Part shown: piece after piece, positions 6,679 through 10,984 of the stretch
Layout: the number at the start of each line of letters is the position of its first letter
How positions within the stretch are numbered: position 1 is the first letter of the stretch
Assembly: GCA_025800305.1 (NCBI GenBank)
Contig: JAOXRY010000111.1
Coordinates: 1 to 10,984, forward strand
Length of the DNA: 10,984 bases
Source of the DNA: Campylobacterales bacterium
GTDB lineage: Bacteria; Campylobacterota; Campylobacteria; Campylobacterales; SZUA-545
Direction: 5' to 3'
Notes under the pieces: model-generated
What the model was told of the DNA's origin: nothing
The model's input: only the letters and a program-made list of their open reading frames with translations
The model's database searches: none
Position numbers and translations under genes: made by a program

Positions 6679-7410
6679 ATGGAAGAGAAGAACGAACTTA
6701 ACGACATACTTCTTCAAGCTGATGATGATAAAAATAATAAAGGCAATATGTTACTAGTAGTAGCTGCTGTTTTAATCATCTTTTTTCTTGGAGTAATAGG
6801 CTATAAAATTGTTTCTGATACAAGTGGGCAAAAATTACCTACAAAAGTAAATACATCTGCTAAAAGTGATGACTTTAGCAAAGTACCAATGAAACAAACT
6901 AAAGATACTGTACCAACAGGTAAAGATCCAATAGAAGCAAAAAAAGAAGAAGAGTTTAATAAAAAACTAGCAGAAATAAAAGCAAAATATCAACAAGATA
7001 CAAAAAAAGCTGAAACGAAAAAAACAGTAACACCTCCACCACCTGCACTACCTGTTGAAACAAAAGTTCCTACTGAAAAGCCAAAGCCCGTAGTAAAAAC
7101 AGAACAGAAGAAAAAGCCTGTTGTAAAACCTAAGCCAAAGCCAAAACAAACAACTAAAACAACAAAGTCTAAAGGTAGCTACAATTACTATGTTCAGCTA
7201 GGTTCATTTAAGAAAAAGCCTTCAAAAGACATGCTAAAAACTATCTCTAAAAAAGGTTTTAAATATAGACTGAAAAAAGTAAATGTCAAAGGAGCTACAT
7301 ATACAAGACTTTATGTTGGTCCGTATAAAAATAAGACAGAAGCCAAAGCATGGCAGAAAAAAATAGAAAAGAGACTCAAAGTAACTAATACTCTAGTCAA
7401 AAAAGACTAG
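6679..7410 (+). CDS. SPOR-domain inner-membrane protein
   Basis: This encodes a 243-residue bitopic protein. A short acidic cytoplasmic tail (1-20) is followed by one membrane span (about 24-42). A long Lys/Pro/Thr-rich periplasmic linker includes a charged helix (about 84-112) and a PPPP stretch (119-122). A C-terminal SPOR domain (about 166-240) carries YYVQLGSF (170-177) and TYTRLYVGPYKNKTEAK (207-223). SPOR domains bind septal glycan strands stripped of stem peptides, so the protein probably acts in cell division or envelope remodelling, in the style of FtsN or DedD; which role is not shown. The ribosome binding site is AAAAGG (6665-6670). It is the last gene of the cvpA-like/fur operon, 69 nt after the DUF1882 gene, and matches the Cj0404 position in C. 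jejuni. Its stop codon lies within a small hairpin. Confidence 0.9.
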   Translation: MEEKNELNDILLQADDDKNNKGNMLLVVAAVLIIFFLGVIGYKIVSDTSGQKLPTKVNTSAKSDDFSKVPMKQTKDTVPTGKDPIEAKKEEEFNKKLAEIKAKYQQDTKKAETKKTVTPPPPALPVETKVPTEKPKPVVKTEQKKKPVVKPKPKPKQTTKTTKSKGSYNYYVQLGSFKKKPSKDMLKTISKKGFKYRLKKVNVKGATYTRLYVGPYKNKTEAKAWQKKIEKRLKVTNTLVKKD

Positions 7411-7422
7411 TTTAGATTTTTT
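7393..7422 (+). terminator. Weak hairpin at the SPOR gene stop codon
   Basis: CTAGTC (7393-7398) pairs with GACTAG (7405-7410) across a six-A loop and is followed by a T-rich run (7411-7422). The right arm contains the stop codon TAG. The stem is only six bp with modest GC, so it may be a weak terminator or simply a 3'-end hairpin; the strong terminator is further downstream. Confidence 0.35.
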
Positions 7423-7440
7423 GTTTACTTTTGTTTACTT
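7421..7440 (+). repeat. Perfect tandem repeat, 2 x 10 bp
   Basis: TTGTTTACTT occurs twice back to back with no mismatch, and a partial decayed version (TAAATTAACTT) follows at 7441-7451. The 10-bp period would place both copies on the same DNA face, as in direct-repeat operators of OmpR-class regulators. A chance duplication in AT-rich DNA is also possible. Confidence 0.5.
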
Positions 7441-7442
7441 TA

Positions 7443-7508
7443 AATTAACTTGCTGTTAATTGGGGTTTCCGATAATATAGAAACCCTAATTAAGAACCCC
7501 TCCTTAAT
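7443..7508 (+). other. Cluster of overlapping hairpins, possible small RNA or structured 3' UTR
   Basis: The main hairpin has a 14-bp stem, 7456-7469 with 7480-7493 (one G-U), around a 10-nt loop. A smaller one, AATTAAC (7443-7449) with GTTAATT (7455-7461), overlaps its left arm. A third, ATTAAG (7489-7494) with CTTAAT (7503-7508), overlaps its right arm and exposes the C/U-rich loop AACCCCTC. None has its own T tract, but the strong terminator begins three nt later. A processed operon 3' end or a small RNA of roughly 55-100 nt are both possible. A GATAAT (7471-7476) could act as a weak -10. Confidence 0.35.
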
Positions 7509-7511
7509 ATG

Positions 7512-7538
7512 AAGCCCGACTTAGGTCGGGCTTTTTTT
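7512..7538 (+). terminator. Strong Rho-independent terminator of the fur-SPOR operon
   Basis: A 9-bp GC-rich perfect stem, AAGCCCGAC (7512-7520) with GTCGGGCTT (7525-7533), has a TTAG tetraloop and a run of seven T (7532-7538). This is the clearest terminator in the window. It isolates the long operon from the small downstream gene. Confidence 0.93.
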
Positions 7539-7548
7539 ATGATTACTT

Positions 7549-7581
7549 TTTAACACTGATTTAACATAACTACTATATGAT
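7549..7581 (+). promoter_or_regulatory. Pho-box-like direct repeat with -10 element
   Basis: TTTAACA occurs at 7549-7555 and again at 7560-7566, an exact 7-bp direct repeat with an 11-bp period, the geometry of PhoB/PhoR-class boxes. A -10-like TATGAT (7576-7581) follows five nt after the end of a 22-bp box (7549-7570), close to the spacing seen in E. coli Pho promoters, where the box replaces the -35. From memory, the Campylobacter PhosR box is also built from TTAAC-type direct repeats. The phosphate link is an inference from motif and spacing. The next start codon is 18 nt after the -10. Confidence 0.5.
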
Positions 7582-7599
7582 TAGTGAAAAGGATTTATT

Positions 7600-7752
7600 A
7601 TGGAACCAAGCATGAATGATATCGATGATTTCAATGGAAATGAATCACCAGAAAAGAAAAAAACAGTATCTCTTGTGATAATTTCTTTAGTGGGAATAAT
7701 TGCTGTTTTACAGATTGTAAAAATGTGGTTTGACGTTACAGCTACACCGTAA
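7600..7752 (+). CDS. Small single-span membrane protein, 50 residues, unknown function
   Basis: The predicted product has an acidic, soluble N-terminus (MEPSMNDIDDFNGNE), a positively charged KKK (19-21), one hydrophobic span (about 23-41, VSLVIISLVGIIAVLQI) and a short tail containing MWFDVTATP. The positive cluster before the span predicts the N-terminus in the cytoplasm. I do not recognise a family. Support for a real gene: a good ribosome binding site (AAAAGGA, 7587-7593, six nt before the ATG), its own promoter-like element with a Pho-box-like repeat, isolation between a strong upstream terminator and the converging glcD, and a hairpin directly after its stop. Only 14 nt separate it from the end of glcD. 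It could be a regulator of a membrane complex, as many such microproteins are, but nothing here shows a partner. Confidence 0.65.
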   Translation: MEPSMNDIDDFNGNESPEKKKTVSLVIISLVGIIAVLQIVKMWFDVTATP

Positions 7753-7758
7753 AAGCAC

Positions 7759-7777
7759 TGGGGATTTTATATCCCCA
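7759..7777. terminator. Shared hairpin between converging genes
   Basis: A 7-bp perfect inverted repeat, TGGGGAT (7759-7765) with ATCCCCA (7771-7777), has the loop TTTAT. The glcD stop codon overlaps the loop on the minus strand. T tracts on both sides are short and broken (TCTTAAA on plus, GTGCTTTTA on minus), so termination in either direction would be partial. Its position between two converging 3' ends supports the role. Confidence 0.45.
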
Positions 7778-9149
7778 TCTTAAACGGATTTAAAATATTA
7801 TTTGGATCAAACGCTTTTTTAATTGTTTTGAAAAGGTCCATTTCACCATCCGTAAATGCCATCTCCATAAAAGGAGCCTTTGTAAGACCGATTCCGTGCT
7901 CACCACTTAGAGTTCCCTCTAATTTTACAGCGGCTGCAAAAATATCGATAATCGCTTTTTCAGCATTTAGATATTTTACCCCATCGTTTTTGTCTGTCAT
8001 AACGTTAACGTGAACATTTCCATCTCCAGTGTGTCCAAAACATGGGATCTGATGATCATATTTTTTGCCAATTTCATCAATCTCTTTTAAAAGTTCTGGT
8101 AGTTTAGATCTTGGAACTGTGATGTCTTCATTTAGTTTTGTAGACCCGTAGATCTTTAGACTTGGACTTGCGTTTCTTCTTGCAAACCAGATCTCATTTG
8201 ACTCCTCTTTATTGGAAGCTTTTCTAAATTCACTAGAGCCATTTTCTTTAAAAACTCTCTCCAATGCTTCTAATTGAAAATCCATCTCCTCTTGAAGATT
8301 TCCATCAACCTCAGTTACTAAAATTGCTCCTGCTTCTTGTGGAAGCCCCTTATTAAAAGTTTTCTCAACTGCTCTAATTGTAAGGTTGTCTAAAAACTCC
8401 ATTGCAACAGGTGTCACACCAGCTGCGAAAGTTTTATATGTAGCATTCATCGCTGCTTCAACACTTGGGAAAATCCCCATTGCTGTTGCTGAAAGCTTTG
8501 GTTTTGGAATCAATTTTAATGTAATCTCTGTAATTACCCCTAAAGTCCCTTCTGAAGCAATCATAATCCCCGCTACGTTATAACCTGCTACATCTTTGAT
8601 TGTTTTTTTCCCTGCACGAATAACCTCACCATTTGGGATAACAGCTCTTAAAGCTAAAACGAAATCTTTTGTAATACCATACTTGGCAGCTCTCATACCA
8701 CCAGCATTTTCACTTACATTTCCGCCAAGAGTTGAGTAGTCTTGACTTGCTGGATCTGGCGGATAAAAAAGACCTACCTCTTCTACAGCACGTTGAAGAT
8801 CCATATTCACTACACCAGGTTGTACTCTAGCAATAAGATTTTCATGATCGATCTCTAAGATTTTGTTCATGTGTTTTTCCATTCCCATGATAATTCCACC
8901 ATGGGCTGGTAAAGCACCACCAGTAAATCCGCTTCCTGCTCCTCTTGGAATGATTACAATTTTATTGTCATCACAAAATTTTAAGATCTCTTGAACATCT
9001 TTCTCATCTCTTGGGAAAATAACTCCATCTGGCTCATATGTCAGTCTTGTTGCATCATATGAGTATGCTAATTTATGTGCTTTGTCTGTAAAAAAGTTTT
9101 CACCACCTACAATATTTTTTAATCCTATGATACTCTCATTACTTAACAT
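7767..9149 (-). CDS. glcD: GlcD-type FAD-linked dehydrogenase (glycolate/D-lactate oxidase subunit)
   Basis: This encodes a 460-residue cytoplasmic or membrane-associated flavoprotein of the glycolate oxidase GlcD/D-lactate dehydrogenase family, which oxidises a 2-hydroxyacid to the 2-oxoacid. The PCMH FAD-binding fold (about 38-216) shows PRGAGSGFTGGA (68-79), PPDPASQDYSTLGGNVSENAGG (130-151) and SEGTLGVITEITLKL (199-213). The C-terminal cap domain has GHTGDGNVHVNVM (372-384) and GTLSGEHGIGLTKAPFM (412-428), containing the conserved His residues. No glcE or glcF partner and no Fe-S domain is present in the window, so electron transfer to quinone must use another protein or the enzyme acts alone. 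The substrate (glycolate, D-lactate or D-2-hydroxyglutarate) cannot be decided. The start overlaps the upstream gene by 11 nt, with AAAGGA inside that gene's end, so translation is coupled. From memory, this is the Cj1213c arrangement of C. jejuni. Confidence 0.88.
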   Translation of the reverse strand: MLSNESIIGLKNIVGGENFFTDKAHKLAYSYDATRLTYEPDGVIFPRDEKDVQEILKFCDDNKIVIIPRGAGSGFTGGALPAHGGIIMGMEKHMNKILEIDHENLIARVQPGVVNMDLQRAVEEVGLFYPPDPASQDYSTLGGNVSENAGGMRAAKYGITKDFVLALRAVIPNGEVIRAGKKTIKDVAGYNVAGIMIASEGTLGVITEITLKLIPKPKLSATAMGIFPSVEAAMNATYKTFAAGVTPVAMEFLDNLTIRAVEKTFNKGLPQEAGAILVTEVDGNLQEEMDFQLEALERVFKENGSSEFRKASNKEESNEIWFARRNASPSLKIYGSTKLNEDITVPRSKLPELLKEIDEIGKKYDHQIPCFGHTGDGNVHVNVMTDKNDGVKYLNAEKAIIDIFAAAVKLEGTLSGEHGIGLTKAPFMEMAFTDGEMDLFKTIKKAFDPNNILNPFKMGI

Positions 9150-9870
9150 CTAAAATTCCTTTGTAGTAGCTGTCAAAATCTTCGATTTCCTCTGGTGTAA
9201 ACCAATCAAACACACCTTTTTCTATTTTGTCTAACCTATGGAAAAACGGCTTGATTATATCTTTCTCTTTAATCTCATAGTTATTTTCAATCTCTTCTAC
9301 AACTTTGAATGTTTGACAATCAACAATAGAGGTTTTACTTTTAAAACCAAATACAATACTTCCAAGAAGATACCTATCACACATCATAGTAAATTCTTCT
9401 TTGTTTGGAAAAGGGTTACTACTACTAAAAAGTGGAGCAGCAAGAAGATCTGAACTTACAAACTCAAAGCCTTTTTCTTGTTGAAGAATTTTTCTAGTTT
9501 TTAGATAGATATTATGTGTAGGAGCAAGAAGGATAGCTCTTTTTCCTAAAGGAGAAAGAATAACCTTATCTTCTTCTTTGATTTCAAACTGGATCTTTGG
9601 CATTGCCTCTTGGAAAAAACCATTGTGTTTAATACAATTTAAAGTAGCTATATCCTCTTTTTTCCCAACAACATCACATCTATAACCAACAATCTCATCA
9701 TCACTTTCTAAAACCCTAATAACAATTGCACTCATTCCTACAATTGCCTCTTCTTCATCAATCTCTATAACAGTTTTTTCATCTTCTTGGGTAACAACCT
9801 TTGTAACAGTTGTATTTATTCCACCAAAAGAGAAAGTAATAGCAAGTAAAAAAACACCTAAAATTTTCAA
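9139..9870 (-). CDS. Exported PGBA_N-domain protein (PgbA/PgbB-like)
   Basis: This encodes a 243-residue protein with a signal peptide (about 1-16, a hydrophobic LGVFLLAITFSFG). The rest resembles the N-terminal domain of Helicobacter PgbA/PgbB plasminogen-binding proteins: GMSAIVIRVLE (45-55), KVILSPLGKRAILLAPT (102-118), FEFVSSDLLAAPLFSSSNPFPNKEEF (135-160), SIVDCQTFKVVE (181-192) and PFFHRLDKIEKGVFDWF (208-224). The long Lys-rich C-terminal part of the Helicobacter proteins, implicated in plasminogen binding, is absent, so that function should not be assumed, although the last residue is Lys. The start is TTG at 9870: no in-frame ATG lies between it and the upstream stop, AAAGG lies six nt before it, and the signal peptide begins right there. 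It is the first gene of a two-gene unit with glcD and probably works at the cell surface or in the periplasm. Its real role is unknown. Confidence 0.8.
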   Translation of the reverse strand: MKILGVFLLAITFSFGGINTTVTKVVTQEDEKTVIEIDEEEAIVGMSAIVIRVLESDDEIVGYRCDVVGKKEDIATLNCIKHNGFFQEAMPKIQFEIKEEDKVILSPLGKRAILLAPTHNIYLKTRKILQQEKGFEFVSSDLLAAPLFSSSNPFPNKEEFTMMCDRYLLGSIVFGFKSKTSIVDCQTFKVVEEIENNYEIKEKDIIKPFFHRLDKIEKGVFDWFTPEEIEDFDSYYKGILDVK

Positions 9871-9896
9871 TTTATGCCTTTGGATAATTTATCGCG

Positions 9897-9905
9897 ATTA
9901 TACCA
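9897..9905 (-). promoter_or_regulatory. Extended -10 promoter of the pgb-glcD unit
   Basis: On the minus strand the sequence reads TGG followed by TATAAT, a perfect extended -10, 26 nt before the TTG start. Transcription would begin near 9890. The element overlaps a TTTGGTA copy of the intergenic repeat family (9901-9907), so a protein binding the repeat would interfere with it. No clear -35 is visible. Confidence 0.7.
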
Positions 9906-10049
9906 AAACAAACAAAATAGGAATTTTTTTCCGAAAACTACCAATATTTTTGTATTTTTCAAAAAATATTCACAATAAATTGGTATTATTAATCTTATCT
10001 TTATCAATATATTGGTAAAATACCACTTCAAATTCAAAAAATATTGGTA
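9901..10049. repeat. Array of WTTGGTA motifs, putative operators
   Basis: ATTGGTA occurs on the plus strand at 9979-9985, 10011-10017 and 10043-10049, with two identical 32-bp intervals. Minus-strand copies are ATTGGTA at 9939-9945 and TTTGGTA at 9901-9907. At 10013-10025, TGGTA and TACCA form a short inverted repeat around AAA. A separate 13-bp direct repeat, TTCAAAAAATATT, lies at 9958-9970 and 10033-10045. The outermost minus copy and the middle plus copy overlap the extended -10 elements of the two divergent units, suggesting a regulator acting on both sides. The HTH protein encoded next to it is the obvious candidate. Confidence 0.6.
10013..10021 (+). promoter_or_regulatory. Candidate extended -10 of the HTH gene
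   Basis: TGG followed by TAAAAT (five of six matches to TATAAT) lies 43 nt before the HTH gene start and would begin a transcript near 10028. It overlaps the middle plus-strand ATTGGTA copy. A second candidate, TGG followed by TATTAT at 9981-9989, overlaps the first plus copy. The repeats and extended -10 elements share bases, so promoter and operator cannot be separated by eye. Confidence 0.45.
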
Positions 10050-10064
10050 ATAAGGGTTGCTGCA

Positions 10065-10325
10065 ATGAAAATTTCTCATCAAGAGATCATGGACGAGTTA
10101 GGACTAAAGTCTGCAAACACAATTTCACACATGAAGAAAAACGATTTAGATAGATACAATCTAATCTGTGATGGTCTTAAGTATAGAAAACTTCAAAACA
10201 AACTAGACACTCCAAATGTAGAGATGTTTGTGGAAAAAATGATTGATTCATTAAAAACTCTAACTGTACTAGTTAAGAGAATCAAAGGGATTGCTTCTTT
10301 AGAAGAGGGTCTTAAAAGAGCATAA
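10065..10325 (+). CDS. Small helix-turn-helix DNA-binding protein
   Basis: This encodes an 86-residue protein whose N-terminus reads as a helix-turn-helix: HQEIMDELGL (5-14, support helix), then KSANTISHMKKND (15-27, recognition helix), followed by DRYNLICDGLKYRKL (29-43). This pattern occurs in small phage-type or housekeeping repressors. The C-terminal half (50-86) is mostly helical, with VEMFVEKMIDSLKTLTVLVKRI suited to dimerisation. I do not recognise a named family. The ATG at 10065 is preceded by AAGGG (10052-10056) at a good distance. A TTG further upstream (10044) would add seven residues but lies inside the last intergenic repeat. The WTTGGTA array immediately upstream suggests autoregulation and control of the divergent pgb-glcD unit; both are inference. 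The next gene starts 22 nt after its stop. Confidence 0.75.
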   Translation: MKISHQEIMDELGLKSANTISHMKKNDLDRYNLICDGLKYRKLQNKLDTPNVEMFVEKMIDSLKTLTVLVKRIKGIASLEEGLKRA

Positions 10326-10329
10326 TTTA

Positions 10330-10338
10330 TGCTACAAT
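10330..10338 (+). promoter_or_regulatory. Extended -10 close to the start codon of the exported protein gene
   Basis: TGC followed by TACAAT (five of six matches) lies only nine nt before the ATG at 10348. Transcription would start about 10344-10347, giving an almost leaderless mRNA. No Shine-Dalgarno sequence is visible before that ATG, which agrees with this reading. The alternative is read-through from the HTH gene. Confidence 0.5.
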
Positions 10339-10347
10339 TTAAATAGT

Positions 10348-10984
10348 ATGGAACTATTTAAGTATTTTTTATTATTTATATTTTTTATTTCTTTCTCCTT
10401 TGGAGCTACAGCAAAGAACCCTGCTTCTTTGGAGAAAGTCTCTGTTCAGCTTCTATGGCTTAACCAGTTTGAATTTGCTGGTTTTTACATTGCCAAAGAG
10501 AAGGGGTTCTACAAAGACGCTGGACTAGATGTTGAAATAAGAGAGTTTAAATTTGGAACTTCTGTTGTTGAAGACGTGGTCTCTGGAAAAGCGGACTTTG
10601 GGGTTGGTAGATCTAGCTTAATCGTAGATAGAATCAACCGTGAACCAGTTGTTGCTCTTTCTGCTATTTTTCAATCTTCTCCTTTAGTTTTGTTAACACA
10701 AGAAGCATCAAATATCAGATCTGCTAGAGAACTTATTGGAAAGAAAATTATGGTTTCCAATGATGAAGTAGGAGAGGTTTCAATCTCTTCTATGCTCTTA
10801 AGAGAGGGAATAAGAGATAGTGATGTTCAGTTTATTCCACACACTTTTAATATTGAAGATCTTATAAGTGGCAAAACTGATGCAATGACAGCTTACGTTT
10901 CCAATCAGCCCTATCAGTTAAAAGAGAAAGGAATAGTAGGAACTACTATAGATCCTAAAGATTATGGCTTTGATTTCTACTCTG
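10348..10984 (+). CDS. Exported NMT1/THI5-like substrate-binding protein, 5' part only
   Basis: The first 212 codons are present and the gene runs off the window end. An N-terminal signal peptide or anchor (about 5-22, rich in Leu, Phe and Ile, with Ala20 and Ala22 near a possible cleavage site) is followed by an NMT1/SsuA-like periplasmic binding domain: VSVQLLWLNQFEFAGFYIAKEKG (31-53), FYKDAGLDVEI (54-64), a KADFGVGRSSLI stretch (81-92), LIGKKIMVSNDE (129-140) and DLISGKTDAMTAYVSNQPY (171-189). The WLNQFEFAGFYIAKEKGFYKDAGLDV block is typical of pyrimidine-precursor or sulfonate-binding proteins and of the sensor domains of Campylobacterota diguanylate cyclases and histidine kinases, so the missing part decides whether it is a transporter subunit or a sensor. 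There is no ribosome binding site before the ATG; the signal peptide supports this start. It lies 22 nt after the HTH gene. Confidence 0.8.
   Translation, partial: MELFKYFLLFIFFISFSFGATAKNPASLEKVSVQLLWLNQFEFAGFYIAKEKGFYKDAGLDVEIREFKFGTSVVEDVVSGKADFGVGRSSLIVDRINREPVVALSAIFQSSPLVLLTQEASNIRSARELIGKKIMVSNDEVGEVSISSMLLREGIRDSDVQFIPHTFNIEDLISGKTDAMTAYVSNQPYQLKEKGIVGTTIDPKDYGFDFYS

Noticed and set aside
9979..10049. Reading the 32-bp-spaced repeats as a CRISPR-like array
   Set aside because: The repeated unit is only seven bp, copies occur in both orientations, and no cas genes are near.
9867..10082. A 71-residue minus-strand open frame across the divergent intergenic region
   Set aside because: It is rich in Phe, Tyr, Ile and Lys, as expected from translated AT-rich promoter DNA. 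It crosses both promoters and the repeat array and shows no motif.

Overview
The window is AT-rich, and its gene content and order point to a Campylobacterota (epsilonproteobacterial) chromosome. The run cvpA-like, fur, lysS, glyA, DUF1882 protein, SPOR protein matches, from memory, the fur-lysS-glyA-Cj0403-Cj0404 neighbourhood of Campylobacter jejuni. The minus-strand pair of a PGBA_N-type exported protein and a GlcD-type FAD dehydrogenase matches the Cj1214c-Cj1213c pair. Extended -10 promoters (TGn then TATAAT-like) with weak -35 elements also fit this phylum. The genus cannot be fixed from the sequence; a Sulfurimonas- or Arcobacter-like organism is a guess.

Layout. (1) 126-2047: an extended -10 promoter, a two-gene RelE/ParE-type toxin-antitoxin module, transaldolase (tal) only 11 nt after the toxin, a GC-rich structured RNA leader, and a small antibiotic-biosynthesis-monooxygenase-like (ABM) protein, closed by a hairpin terminator. 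(2) 2075-7538: a palindromic Fur-box-like site, then the plus-strand operon cvpA-like, fur, lysS (GTG start), glyA, DUF1882 protein and SPOR protein, with gaps from a 1-nt overlap to 69 nt. It ends in several overlapping hairpins and a strong Rho-independent terminator. (3) 7549-7752: a Pho-box-like direct repeat and -10 element driving a 50-residue single-span membrane protein gene. (4) 7767-9870, minus strand: a PGBA_N exported protein gene (TTG start) overlapping by 11 nt the GlcD-type dehydrogenase gene, which converges on the small gene. (5) 9897-10064: a divergent intergenic region with repeated WTTGGTA motifs that overlap the putative -10 elements on both sides. (6) 10065-10984: a small helix-turn-helix protein gene, then the 5' part of an exported NMT1/THI5-like protein gene cut by the window end.

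How the genes fit together. The central operon joins iron regulation (Fur) to translation (LysRS), one-carbon metabolism (GlyA) and envelope functions (CvpA-like, SPOR). Tal serves the non-oxidative pentose phosphate pathway. The minus-strand pair probably links a soluble flavoprotein 2-hydroxyacid dehydrogenase with an exported protein of unknown role.

The observations most worth checking are: the repeat array between pgb and the HTH gene, with three copies at exactly 32-bp spacing; the Pho-box-like promoter of the 50-residue protein; the mutually exclusive RNA structures before the ABM gene, one of which hides its Shine-Dalgarno sequence; and the pattern similarity of the DUF1882 protein to archaeo-eukaryotic primase/LigD polymerase domains. 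No CRISPR array, tRNA, rRNA or insertion sequence was recognised.
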